Positions 36,227-51,027 of a DNA stretch of 64,000 bases are shown here, piece after piece. The position numbers and the translations under genes are program-made. This stretch comes from Cavia porcellus (taxonomy: Eukaryota; Chordata; Mammalia; Rodentia; Caviidae), in NCBI RefSeq assembly GCF_034190915.1, contig NW_026947506.1, positions 28,736,248 to 28,800,247 on the forward strand, in the 5' to 3' direction. A model generated the notes under the pieces. It did not search any database. It worked only from the letters and a program-made list of their open reading frames with translations, and was not told the DNA's origin. The number at the start of each line of letters is the position of its first letter. The stretch's first letter is position 1.

Positions 36227-38671
36227 CTAAAATGATGAAAGGAACACAATTCAGATGAGCAACAAAGGAGAAACATGAAAGACCACATGTGGTAGCAGCA
36301 GCTAAGCCCACTGACAGGCCTGACATTCAAACACTGCATTTGCAAAATTCACAGAGACTTAGAAAGAAAAAATAAGGCAATGTTAGCCTATGATAATATT
36401 TTCGTAGACAAATATCTGACAAAATTAAAGGGTAAGAAGGTTACACACACACACACACACAGAGCAAAATTCTCTTATTTCTTCCCAAAATGAAATAGCA
36501 CAAATTGAAAAAGACCAACTGACAGTGCGCTCTGCCCTGCTGCCCTTGGCCTTCACATGCATCCTTTCCTCCTCTTTAGGCGAAGAGTGGACGCAAAGAC
36601 AGTGTTACAGCAGAGCTGCTCATCTTGAAAGTGTTGGGCTGTAAGGGGGACACTATAGAATCTTCACAGGGATCCAAATGGCATAGTAAGAAAAAGAAAA
36701 CTAGGGCACAAACAGTATTGCATTCTGTATCACTTAACAGGGAAGACCTGATTAGTTTCCTCCTTAAGATAGCTTAAGGGTATCTGTAACATAAGAATAC
36801 AATTAAAATACTACCCTAAATGTAAAAAGACTTTGTAGCAGTGGCATTCAAATTTTGCATGCTAAAAACTGAAAACTGCTTTTTTTTTTTTTTTAATCGG
36901 TACCAGGGATTGAACTCACGACCATGCACTTGCAAGGCAGGCGCTTATGCTGCTGAGCTAAATCCCCAGCCCGAAAACTGCTTTTAAGTTCAATTACTGG
37001 AGGGAAGGAAGAAAGAAATCAATTATGCTGAGCTAACCAAAGAGAATGCTTGAAGCTGCTAAACTGTAACTTTAAAGATTGGTCATGAAAAATATACTGA
37101 AATAATACTGTCACAGTGCACTATACGAATCCATCCACACGACACCTACCTATGAACACACTGCACTAGGGATGCATTAACAGGTGATGGCTTTTTCAAT
37201 GGTTATGTTTTTAAAATAAATAGGATAGCAATTCATCAACACACATCACTTAGGAATCTGACATTCATTACCTCGAAGAGTTTTGCTGTTCTAAAATACG
37301 TTGCTGAGCTTCCCAATTTGCTTTCTCTTCCTCAAACTGACGACGTTTTTCCTCTAATTCTTTGTGCTGTGCTTCCAAATTCTTTTTCATTTGCTCATGG
37401 CGCCGCTGGAGCTAAATCACAGCATAATATATAAAACAAAATTCTTTTAAGAAACCAGAAGCAGAAGAATGATTCATGTGGGGATTGCATGTGAAGAGCA
37501 CAGTGCTGGGTCATTCTACTACAGGTTCACAGTACCATCTAGAAAGCATTTGGGTGGGTTTCTCCTGCTGCAGGATCTGCACCCAAAGGACCAGTGACCC
37601 AAGACAATCATCCTAACAAACAGGGAAAGAATCAATCTTTCTTGTAACAATCTTATGTAAGTGCAGCACGTTATGAAGGATAATTATTATTTGCTCCAAA
37701 TATGTTGGAAGTTAGCAGAAAAATATACATTTCTTCCACTATTCCGAGGAGAAAACAGTTGTAGAATTTAAGTGGCTCATCCAAGATCACTAGCCAAGAA
37801 ATGGTAATGTCAGGACTTGAACCTAAGTCTCGTAATTTGAGCTCAAAAAGTGGAGAAAGGGCAAGAAAGCTTTTCCTGTGAAACTGCACAATCCTGCATC
37901 TCATCCAGAGGTACTGAATTAGAATCTTGAGTGTTAAGTCTGGATTTTCAACAAACCCCAGTGATTCTAACACAACTGATCTTTCCTATTCTGCGAATTA
38001 ATGAGTAACAAGCTGTTAGTCGAGAGGTGGGAAACACACAGGTCACTACAAGATCTAAGGGAATATTAGGTGAATAATATCACTAAGGCACAGAACCCAC
38101 CTGGCCAGCACGAGCCTGAGTGCAATTCCTGGTATCAAAAAACGAACACTACGAATTTCACTATTTTCGCTAAGACACTAGTCAATCTATTTCTCAAGAA
38201 ACCAGCCAACAAATAAGATTAAATCCTATTATATCAAATACCCAAGGTTTATTCAAACTCTTCAGTTGTCCAGGAACTATATTCTACTAAAGACTTATCA
38301 ACGAGTTAGCATCTTGAATTTCTGTTATAATTTCATATAATTTATTTTGTAAGTCCATATAAAGTGACCACATCTTTATTACCATTTCAAACAATTCTTC
38401 AAAAGAAAATCACCTAAGATACATTTATGCAAAGATGGAAGTCAAATCAAAGGTGAAATCTTCCTCACAGCAAACTACTAAGAAAATAAGGAAGTAAGAG
38501 CAGAAGAAAACACTTCTAGTTATGAAAAACTGCAAAGGAAACAGACAGACCCAGTTCACAGCCGCAGTCACCTTTGCAGAGGAAGGAAAGATACAGTGAG
38601 GGAGCAGAGACTCCAAATGAGTGGATGTGGTTCCACTTTTGAACCTGGGAAGCATGCTCCCAAGAACTCAC

Positions 38672-38756
<85 letters not shown>

Positions 38757-41700
38757 TGTGTAATTAGCTTTGTTGTGAACAACATCTAACTAAAAGTACA
38801 GGTCCTAATCATCTTATTCTCAAGAAATCCTTGGGGTCAGGTGAGTTTTTGAGTTCATGTCACATTTTCCACAGCCACTTATGTTTTACAACTGGAAAGC
38901 AGGACGGTCTTCCTGTCTTGTCTTAACAGTGAACTGCTGAGCTGAACTGCTGGCTTAGGACTACGCAGTACTGACCAAGGTAATGGATCCTCCTCTGATC
39001 TACCTGGGACAGAGGGTGGTGAAACCTCTGCGGGGTGGTGGTGTGGATGGAATGACTACCACACACGAGATGCTTAGCACCATGCCTGACACACTATGCC
39101 CTCAAATTATTTCTAACAGAATGGATTTGAGATAACTGTATTAAACAAGGATAAAAACGGTTCTTCAATTTGTAACACATAAACATTAAGATGCATCCTA
39201 AAGTATCACCACAAGGCTGCTAGCGAGCACATCCTGGCTGAAGTTGGGTAAAAGAAGAGGCAGGCTGTGGCCAGAGGCCCAGATGAGCAGACAGGATGTG
39301 GCCCAGGCCTCTCCGAGCTCCATCTTCCCACCCTGTCTCTCATACCATCTTCACCATTTGCATGATCAGGGCCAGTCCTGAAGGGCCCTGTAGCTACGGT
39401 TCCAGTTATTTATTCATACCATGAACTCTCAGGAACTGGTCCTAAGCTATGTCTGTGCCAAATGTAAGTTAAACCATTTTTAGATTTTCAATGGAATAAT
39501 AACTTTGGAAGTAAATCAAGTCAGCTCTTAATTAGTGAAGTAGTAAAGACCCAGTAGATTTAGGTAACAGGCTGGTAAGAAAAACAATAAACTTGATCTC
39601 TTAAATTATCATTTTAATACTTGTGATTATTCATAGCCTACTAGCATTGTCTGCCCAGTGCCAAGGAGTTCCTGAAAAGCACAATGCTTTTAAACCAAGA
39701 GGACTTACTCCTCAGCCCTGTTTAAGTACAGGGCAAAAGCGACAACAATGATGTTTTTAAAGGACCTTATAGGAGTCCAATAATGAAAGAAAGTTGTCTC
39801 GAGCAAAAACATTTCCTCAAAATTATTGAATAATTTTTATACCACACACTTCCTCCTAAATGAACGTAAATTCTTTTATGTCCTTTGTCAAAAGGTTTTA
39901 GTATTTTCTATACCTAATCATGAGAGCAATGAGCTCAACTACAAGATCTTAATTTTCTTTTAATGTATCTGAGTATCAGCAGAGTCACACAAAACAGGGA
40001 TCCCATTAAAGATGGTTAATATTTAGGATGAGTAAGTTACACGCTGAGATCACTGGGCTTTGATTTCTACTTGGGTTTCCCCGCAGTTTCTTCGGTTCTC
40101 AGACCTCAGTGGGAACAGCTGCCCAAGGGAGTCTGCCGAGTGCATCCTTTGCTCCATGAGGGGATCATGCCAGGGCTTTCTGATCCTCATCTGCCTTGCT
40201 AGTAGGAGAGCCTGGGGACAGCACGCACATCCGCCAAGAGCCTGCTGCTGACCTTACCAACTGAACTCCACACTGCTAGGAACAGTGGGTCCACCCTGCC
40301 CCAGAGCAGGGAGTCCCCTTGTCTCCTCTTGCCTGGGCCTGAATTCAGTTACGGTTGTTTCCTTCTTTTTCACTTACAAATAAAGCTGGACAATTACCAT
40401 CACCTAACACTATTTTATATTTGTATAGTCACATGGAACTCTAGTTTTATTACACTGTTCATACTGAAGTATATTTTGTAATAAACAGTGCTTGCTTTTA
40501 TTTCTCCATTTTATTAGATTAGAGCGCTAACTTTGAAAAAAATGCATGCAGAAAATTACCTACACATGTGATCAAGGGGCTGCCCTTAGCATGTAATAAG
40601 AGGAAATATTAGAATGATTACCTCAGCTTCCGAGTCCTTCAGTTTTTGAACTTTTTCTTTGACCTTCATCTCAAACACCTGCTCCATCTCCATCTCCATT
40701 TTTTTCATCTTGGCTACATGCTCCCTTCTTTCTTCTTCCATCTGTGCGAGAGGACTCCTGGCGTGAACAGTAAGAATAATCATTAGCTGGGCACAGTGTC
40801 GCATGCCTGCATTTCCACCACTCTGGGAGGCTGAAGTACGAGAATGCTAAGTTTGAGCCAAAGTTGTGCATCTTAGTGAAACTCTATCAAAATAAGAAAT
40901 AAAAGCACTGAGCGTGAGCAAGGACTGGTGGCACTTGCCTATAACCCTAGCACTCTGGGAGGCTGAGGCATGGGGATCGCCAAGTTTGAAATATCTGTAC
41001 CACTTTAAGTGACGAGAACAGAGATTATAATTTTTATAGAAAATGGGTAATAAATTCTTTAGAAACTTTATAAATATGTTTAGAACTCAGAATTTTCTTC
41101 TATCAGGTTTCATATCTAACTTTGAATTGTAGTGAATTATGATGAAAAAAGACCTAATTTTTCCAGTGACAGGGCCCAAAGATTAAGGTTTTCAAAGGTT
41201 GTCTAACTCCATGATTCCCCTCAAACTCCTAAAAATACCCTCTTAGTCTCTAGAGAATACTATTTTTGATTAATAGTCTTATGATTGAAGATACACATTT
41301 AAGCAATTTTGATTATCAAGTAATACAGCTGTGATTTAAAAACAAAATTTCTAAGCGCCTGCCTTGGAAGCAGGCAGTCGTGAGTTCGATCCCTGGTACC
41401 GATAAAAAGGAAAAAAAAAAATCCCAAAATTTCAAGGTAACACACTTACTAAATAAGCCAGTGGAGTGGTGCATTCCCGTAAACCTGCTATGCAAGAGGT
41501 TTAGGTAAGAGAGCCACAAGGTTAAGGCCAACCTGGATTATTTAGCAAGACTAACCAGCTGGGTTAGTTCAAAAATAACATCTGGGGATGCAGCTCAGTG
41601 TGAGGACCTGCATTCAATTCTCAGCACAACAAACAAAACATATGTATCTAAATATAAGTAAAATTAGAATTTAGAGAGAACTGTGACTTTTAAAAATGAA

Positions 41701-44700
41701 ATGTGTATTCCTACTTATAATAACCTATCTATAAAGCTGATTTTATTTTATCCTTGGGACAGAACCAGCAATTCATATAAAGAATTCATAGTAATTAATC
41801 ATGAAAAGACTACCTATCAGCTTTCTAAGAGTACATCTTATCACCTGAATTATTATTTAAGTAGCTCTCAGGGGAAAATAAGACACTGCAGAGAAACATG
41901 GCAATGATGTTTTGGAATCTATTTTTAAATTTAAAAATTAAAAATCTCTGCAAAGTGCTTATGTCTTTTTGGAAAAGAAACTGTTATAGACTTTTTGATT
42001 TAACACACTTAAACCACACTAAAAGCCACAAAAAAGGGAAATGGGTAACTTTCACAAATTAAGGTATATGCTGTCATCAGTAGTTCATGGTAAACTGTTA
42101 AAGTTATTTAATTAATGTCCCATATTCTGTTTGTAATCATGATTTCAAATCTTCACAAAAATAAACAGGAGGTGCAATTATCTTCTGACAGTATGTCCAA
42201 AGTTCTACACCTATTAAATATGTGCACTTTCAAAAGAAATTTGCACTACTTGACATTTGAGATACTTTTTTAGCCTTGTAAAAATACCTGACTCCTGGCC
42301 AAATGAACTGCTATTCAAGTAATAGGAGAAAATGTTTATATTCACCTAAACTGGATTATTGGAAGCCTTTCATAAAAAAAAAAATTTTTTTTTCAAATCT
42401 CTTTTAATTTTAAATTCATTAGCACTCCACTTTTAGTGCCTTTATCAAAGTGATATTGAGAAAAATGTTAACACAAAACTGTGCTTTTAGTGCAGAAAAT
42501 ACAGGAAAAAAGATCACTATTTTCTCATCACATTTACTATTTTTTTCTCCCAAGAAAAAATTTTATGAGACAGCTGGAAAAACCATTTAAGTTATACTGT
42601 TGCCTGTATGCTTTTTATTGGGAAAGTCTTCGCTCAACAGATATGCTAAAAGCTTATAAACCTAAACTTGTCAGAGAAATTAACAGCAACCCTATCAATG
42701 AAATAAAAAAAGTCTGGTAAAATGCAAAGAAGGAAAAAGGCTGTAACATAACCTGAGTATCAAACAAAATCTCCAAACATGTAATTTAATTCCTTGTAGG
42801 TTCTCTTCACGGAGTAGAATTCTTACAAATACCCGTAAGTCCCCTGTTCATGCACCCAGTGACGGAAGCAGAGGACAGGCCCACGAGGCAGGCCTTGTGA
42901 GGTTCCACACAACCCATGTGTCCTTCACCTGTGCTCATAGTCCCTTCTAAGGTGCACACCAAGCAAACAGACCTACACACACATTTGTGCCAACACTTAG
43001 CTACTGGTATTTACATAAGCTGCAGTTTTTATACAGAAATTTCCAAAGGAATTTTATTTCAAGAGATTTCAAGGGCTTTTTTCCCCCCCAAATTTCTCCA
43101 GAAGTTTAGGAAACAATAGTTATCAATATTTTATTTTGCCAACTGAGAGCATTAAAACCACAGATAAAATTCCAACCGCTAACATTATAGTTTTTTAATG
43201 AGATGAATTTGAACAAAGAGTAAAAGATATAACCAAATAAATATAGTGTTTTGGAAAAATTTTTAGGAAAAAATCTTTTTCAAATTTTGTTTGTTATGTT
43301 CTCCCTATGCTCCTTGGGCTGGTCTTGAGCTCCTGAGCTCCAGTCTGTACCTGGTGATTTTCAGAAAACTGTCCTTCTCTTTAGACATAAACCTTGTCAT
43401 ATACCAAGAGTTCTGAGGATCAGCCTTTGGAAGCCATAACTTTCAGTCATTTCTAAGAACTCAGTTACTAGAAAAGCTTTCCCAAGATGATAGGTGGAAA
43501 AGGTTACAGAAAATGGAAAAATCAAACCTGTGCCAAAGGGGTAATAGAGGTACCCTGGCCTGGAGCACAAGGTCAACAGCGTTAAGTGGTGCCAATCACA
43601 GACAACAGTTTAGAGAGTCATCAATCAAATGTGATTTTAAGGAAAAGATACAGGAAGATCAAGGAAGAAAGAAGCAGATTAGCAAGAACAAGCAGCTCTC
43701 CCTTTGCTAGGGGTCACGAGACCTACATGTGGACCCAGCCACCTTGATCCCCTTTCCTTAACAGCCCCTGCTCAGTCCTCTTAGACACAGATCACTTTCT
43801 GTGACTTCCAGCCAGACTGCCATTCTCCACACAGAAATGCACAAGACATCTTTTCCTTTCAAAGGCATCCAAACCTTATGGCCAGTACATTTTGCTGTTT
43901 GCCTAAAATTGACACAGAATATATTAATCTACTTGCTTTTTAACTTATTTTTAAATTTAGCGTGTATTTTATATGAAAGTGAAATTAGTACTTTATGTAT
44001 ACCTATATTGTATATTACCCTATAAAAGTTTATTTACTTGTAATATGAATTTTGAGTGAGCTCACACACATATTTGTGAATGGATGAATATTCAGATTAT
44101 ATGTGTATGCATGTACAGAAGTACTGAGGGCAGTGAAAAAACGGGTGCATCAGCAATCAATACGCAAACAGATGACAATTATCAATTTTGTTTTTCTCAA
44201 ATTATCCACAGATGCACATCCTACCCTTGGATACCACATAAAAAGCAGTATTCTTTAAAAAATGGTACCACTACATTTTTTAAAGGGACCAAAGAATCTG
44301 TCTAGTGATTTTAAAACTGAGGATTCTACATGAGATCTTAAGCACAGGGAGTTTTGAGAGAACCAACTTTTAGAGGCTCAACTTTCAGAAGGACTCGTGC
44401 CTACAGTTATGGCCTGTAAATCCCCAGGTCACACAGCCCTCCTCCTGGTCGCACTCAAGGCATCTCCTTCAGTGATGAGCTCGCCGCATTGTGCACCCAG
44501 AAGGTAGCTCAGCCTCTCAGTATCAAAGTGCTCGTATTACGGGCAAAATGCAGTTTTAGATTTTAGAAGCGTGGTGTTTGGGACAGTAGGGAGCCTCTGA
44601 GCTCAGCTACACAGTAGAGTGGGGTGGTGGAGTGACTGCAAGTTTTTTTTTTTTTTTTTTTTCATTTTTAAAATGACTGCCTCAGGGCCAGGGATACAAC

Positions 44701-47700
44701 TCAGTGGCACAGTGCCCATCTGGCAAGCACAAGGTAGTGAGTTCGATTCCTAGTACCAAATAACTAACTAACTAACTAAATCAAAATGACTACTTCTTCC
44801 ACTCTAGGATCCTCCCGATGTCAACCCTGTTGTCCCTGGTTCAGTTCTCAAGGGACACATCGCCCTGAAGGGAAAGCCCCTGAGACTTACGGAGAGCATG
44901 GGGAGAAGCCTGAACTCTCACTGTTATACGTACTGGAGAGACTAAGCATTAGTGTCTCTTTTTAATTATTCACAGGTCTGTCACTAGCTGTAAATACAGG
45001 TATCTTCTATCAGTTAAACCACCATCAATTGCTGATACTGATTCTTTAAGAGAATTTAGAATGTTTTCTAAAACTGCTAACATTTTCAGGACAACAGAAG
45101 GTCTAACCAAGGGTTAAACTTCTCTAAGTGACATGACATTTAATGAAACAATAAAAAGCTAATTTATCAGATCATAGCAAATGCCTATTTCAGTCAGAGC
45201 CATTCACCAATTGCTTTAATCTTTAAAAACATTTATTTTTCTACTTATTATTAACATAAAGTACTATGCTAGTTCCTGGGGCAATTTCTTTTAACAGTAG
45301 AAACTTCTTTACTGACACAGGCAAAGTTAGCCATGATTCATCTCATTTAGAGACACATTTCCAAAAAAAGAGATATTTCCTATAGAATTCTTCTTATATT
45401 ATTTCTACATTTTTAAAAACTTGGGTGATGGTTTAATCAATTTAAACCCAAAAAGCAAAGTTTTATAAAAAATATGCTGAAGAAATTTTAATGATAGTCT
45501 AAATTTTATTAATTTTAGTAAATTAATTTACTAATTTTTTCCTCAACTACTATACCTGTACCCAATCACAGGAACACCCCAACAGCACAACTTTAAGTGT
45601 TTGTGTCCGAAATGTAGGAATTACTAATTTATGTCTAGAAATCAACATATGTTTAAATTTTAAAACTGAGCAAATAAGTGTATTTAATAAAAAATATATT
45701 CTGGTAGTACATTTGCTTTTAAATATAGTATCAATGGCTTTGTATATGTTTTTCTTTTAAATACTTACAAATTCTCAAGTTAAGGAAAATGCATTTAAAG
45801 ATTAGGATTTGATGAACCATATTCTTTTTTTGTGTTACATAAAGTTGTTCAATACAAATTTTTCCAACAGTCAAAGTCATTCAGTGAACTTAACCTCAAA
45901 TCTTGTGTTTAAAGTAGGAAAATGGTTTTCTATGCAAGTATACAGAGTACTGAGTGCTATAAAACACTGTATTATTAGTTTAAGAAATATTCTGTATTTA
46001 TACATAGCCCTTTAGGACTTTTTCCAGTGGCATATAATGCCCAATTACAAATGTGCATTATTTAAAACAGTGTTCATTATAATTCTCATTTTCAATAATC
46101 CCAAATAAAGGAAAAATGGCACAGGCACAAAAGAGCCCTACTACTTCACACATCTTTTGTTTAAAGGTTTTCGAGACAGGGTCTTGCTGTGTAGTGCAGG
46201 CTGACCTTGAAACTCCTGCCCCCGTCTCTCAAGAGCTAGGGTTATAGTATGCACCACCACATCCAGTTCACACATCTTTGCAGCCATCACAAAGCACCTC
46301 AACTGGAGATACAGCTCAGTAGGGCAAAGTTTCAGGCCCAGTGCCCACCCATTCGCACACCAGCAGAAGAAATCCAGGTACTGAAAACAGTCCCTGGAAA
46401 CACACAGCATGAACACAGTGGCAACAAAACTACATTTATTCAATTATTCCTTCTGTTTGATTCTGTCCTTTGTTTCTACATAATTTTGGCAAAAACACCT
46501 CCAAAATCATTTGCTTAAAAAAGCTTGTACTACAGGTAGAATCTGTATGTCTACTTTTATTAAATAGGATACAGGAAATTTTATCTTAAACATAATGTAA
46601 AGTGGGGTTTAAGGGATCTTGGTAATAACAATCATCTTTCCTTTAAAAAAAAACGGAATTGCTAAAAGGTCCATCTGATTCCTAACTGGGATTCTATTGT
46701 GTGTGCAGTGCATGAGTTAGAAAGGCAACAGCAAACCAGAAAAGAATGAACAACTTACCGAAGTCGCTTCCTACTAGTGTGCACGGAGAACATTATCCAA
46801 GTGTTCTAATGGTAACAAGCAGGAGTGAGGAGTGTGACACGGGACGGTGGCTGTGGCAGGAACACTGCCTGTGCTGCAGGAAAGCACCTGTGTACTCACT
46901 TGGTAAGCTGCCCTTTGTTCTTGTTGTTGTCCACTCCATTGTAAGTGACAGCTGCCAGTTTTCTGCTTCTGTAGTTCTCATAATGCACATTATTGGTGAC
47001 ATCTTTCAAGTCCTGCATGTGCGTCCTGCCATAAACAGCAAGAATTTCCTTCTTTTAAAAGTTTTACCAAAATAAAAAGTTCATTCTTAAACTTACACTC
47101 CATGTGATATTTTAGGAGCCATCAATCACTCAAAATAATTACTAAAAGATGAAATTTCTGCAGAAGAATGTTTTCCTTTATGGTATTAACTTGTATTTGA
47201 TTTTATTAAGAGATTAGAGCTGGGATATAGTTCAGCAGCACAGCACCTGCCTAGCAAGCACGAGGTCATGAGTTCAATTCCTGGTACCACGGGGGAAAAA
47301 AAAAAAAAAGCGAAGAGACTAGATTAGCTACTACTGAGGTTCATAAAATCTTTAAGAAATTGCTTTCCCTTAAGCAATTACTAAGGAAATAATACCAGAA
47401 ATTTTACTAGGTTAATATTTAGAGACAATTAAGCTCACACAACTGTTTTCAACCTGAAAAATCTTAATTTAGTGTCAATGTTTATTCAAACTGTCCACCA
47501 AATGTGCTATTGTGGTTAAATGAAATGATGCTTTCAGCATTTCCATATATAAAATCAGTACACATGTATCAGCTACACATGCATGTGAGATGACTATGGT
47601 TCCTCAGTGGCGGGAGATGCTGAAGGGCACATGAGCTGGCCTTTTACCAGCACACTGTTCTCTTCCTCTACAGCTAAAGAAAGGGCTGTGCAGTGGGAAA

Positions 47701-50700
47701 GCAAGGTACAATGTGAAAATGACCCTTGCTGACTGGAGACGGGCGTCCCCGCCTGGAGGCCCGAGAGCTAGTAACAGCATACAATGTGTTCCCATGGGCA
47801 CAAGGCAGCTCACTCGGCTCCCGCCTGTTTCATTACCAGCCACGCCGGGTCCTCCCCAGGGCCCCCACTGCCTGTCTTCTCTGTCAGCAGGCAGGTTTCC
47901 TCAGCAGAGGAGACTGGTTCTGTCCGGGGTGACCCAGCATTTAACTCACAGTCCCACTTCTGACTTGCAAACATGCCTTTCCTTCAGTTGTTTCCCCTCA
48001 CTTTTCACAATAACAAGAAGAGTCTTGCCCATTTTCCATGCCTATTTCAGTATTTATTCATAACACAAAGTGTGAGGACACAGAGATCAGTGTCTCTTTA
48101 TACCCCTGGCCATTTAACCTATTTTGTGCTTTTGCTGATGACTTAACCTTGAAAAAAGAACACAAGTTATCTCCATGCAATATTTACTTCATTGCTAGAG
48201 TGAAGATGACAATTTAAACTAGCTACATTTGTAAAAGCAAAAACCAAAGCTATCTAACTCTAACTTTATTAGGGCAAAAATGCCTTGGGCTATTTCAGAC
48301 TTACCTTATCAACATATTTCTTAGAATTGTAAAATCACAATGTTCACCATTTTCAACTGTAAGAAAAAAATTCACATACATTATTGCAAATAAACCCAGC
48401 CTTTTCAAAGAAAATTTCACAGGTTCTTGGAAGTGAAAACAACGAGACAGTATGTGGAACTGCTCAGATCAACTTTTCATTAAGTGTAATACTATTTTAG
48501 TGCTCAAGAGAATGACAGATAATTGCACAATAGGTATAGTTACATAATTATAAATGTATAGTTAGTTTCCACCTTAGTATATCTTCAGCGATAATTTCAT
48601 AAACGTAATAAATGAGCTCTGTGGAAGGAAACAAGTTTGAAAATTTGGAAGGGGAAAGCATGCATTTTTTCATTATTGGCAGAAAATGTATTTATTCTTT
48701 TTTTTTTTTTTTTTTTTTGCAGTACTGGGGATCAAACTCACAACCTCACACTTGCCAGGCAGGTGCTTTTACCACTGAGCTAACTCTCCAGCCCGAATGT
48801 ATTTATTCTATAACAAAATACATTTTAAAAATTCAGCAGTGGAGGTAAGGGGAGAAATCATTTTATAAAAACCTTAAGCGATAACCCCCTGCCCTTCAAA
48901 AGGGCACTCAAGAACTGTAAGCTACTTCATTTTAAAAATTGTATCATTAATAGGAACATTACTTGGGATCTGGGGAGCATAAGGCCAGAATAAACTAGAG
49001 ACACAAAACAATCAATCTAGGGGCAGACTTCTAAGGGACAGGTAAATTATAAAGCCTAAGGCTAGCAAGGGCAGGTTCCTGGGTAGGACAGAGCTGGGCA
49101 CAAAGGACACCAGGTCAGTGGAGGGGAAAGTCACTGAGAAGAATAGCAACAAGATCTTAAACATTACAGAACTGTTTAAAATAATACCAACAAATAGCTA
49201 AAACAATCATGAGTCCAACTTGCCAGACTAATCAGGTTAAGTCAATACAATAAATCTGAGGAAGCACATCTGTTGCTAAGAGCACTTCTAAGGGTTGGTA
49301 TTACACCTAAGATTTAACTAGTATTTAAAACTCTTTACAAAACTAGTAAAGAGTATCTTTAATAATACAATTTGTATTCTAAAAGCTGAGGCAGGAGGAC
49401 TGATATGAGTTCATACTAGCCTCTACTTACTACACAGTGAGTTCAAGGTCAGCCTAAACCACATAGCAAGATCTTGTGTGCCAAAACAAAAAATTTTTAT
49501 TCTAAAAATGTGATACCAAAATATGACTTCTGTCTTGAGGAAAAAAAGATGGTGAATATTTTAACTGGGCACACAAATGTTTGCCATCTGAGGGCCCCTG
49601 ACCTGAGATGCAGATGAAAATTTCTCCAGACTATTCTGTATCAAAAGGTTCATTCTCTCCTTTGGAAGGCATTTTAAGAGGCAGGTTAAAAAAAACTCCT
49701 GAATTACAATATGTTTTCAAACAACTAAACCAAACCCAAACAGAAACTGATTTGACGAGGTAAGGACAGAGGAGGAAGCAGTGACAGGTTGACTTCCAAA
49801 ATACAACTTTAGGATTTAATACCTACTTGCCCAAATCAGTGGAATATGGGGTCTGAAGAACAGGACTGTACTTATAAGGAAAATGAGACTAAAGGAAAAT
49901 GAAATCGGAGCTATCCCTGAAAATCTAGAGTAATCCAAAGAGTATGCACCATACTGCACCACTTTAATATAAACACAAACCTTTAAATACAACTATGTGA
50001 TCTCAGAAAAAGCCACTCACTGAAGAAAACCTTACCTTCAGCCACACCCCAAGGGTACTGCCTTCCTCTGACCCTCTTGCCATTAACTTCAATGATAGTG
50101 TTGCTACCCACCACAGCAAGAGGTAAGCGGTCCTAGAAAAGAAAAGCATTCAGGTTCACAGACATCTCCTAGTCCTCACAATTCAGGAATAACACGAAAA
50201 GGGACATCGGTCAAAAGAATGGCAAGAGAAACTCCTTTGTCAAGTTTCTACAGTCATTGTTACAGGCCAGTCAATAAGTATTTAGTAAGCTGCCAAAACA
50301 TGGTATTCAGTGAAATGCTATTACCACCTAAAGCAAACAATGATAAATTATATCTTCTCTGAAATTTTCAAAAGAATAAGACATGTGCTGGTCAAATTAT
50401 TTGTATAAAAAAAGCATGCCAAAAAGCTAGGGGGAAAGTGATAAAAAAAATACAGTGGCATTGAGTGGGAAAGGCCTGCTGACCATAAACCAACTCTACT
50501 AATACTGGGAAGCAGGAAAATATTAGATTTGCTAAACTATCTTTGGAAACTTCAAAACCAAGTGATACTCATTTGTTCATACTCAACCAAGGTAAAACCT
50601 TTAAGAATTCAAACCGCTGCCAGAAATATACATGTAGTCATTTTATAAAACCTCAGAAACTCTTCATTGGTCAGATATAAGTACTTCATTAATCCCAAGA

Positions 50701-50988
50701 TAACTAGATTTACTTAAACAATGTCATCATTCAATACACTGTTTTTAGGGCCAGGCATTCTGAGAATGAGGCAAGAGGATTGTCACATGCTTAAGACCAG
50801 TCTAAACTACACAGCCAGAGTCTGTCTCAAAAAACAAAACAACAAAATGCCACATAGAGTTGGCCAAAAAAATATATGTATAATTGGGGGCTGGGGATTT
50901 AGCTCAGTGGCATAAGCGCCTGCCCTGCAGGCAGGCAGTTGTGAGTTCAATCCCTGGTACCGATAAAAAGCAAAAAGATCAAAAAGAC

Positions 50989-51027
<39 letters not shown>

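Larger units (their letters stand above)
41641..46162 (-). other. SEPTIN7 intron sequence, mostly unique
   Basis: Part of the 6.1 kb intron between exons 46900-47025 and 40622-40757. Outside the SINE pieces listed, it is AT-rich with no recognisable element. Confidence 0.6.

Noticed and set aside
38516..38785. Frame encoding Cys-Val and Glu-Arg repeats
   Set aside because: It is simply the translation of the TC/AC microsatellite.
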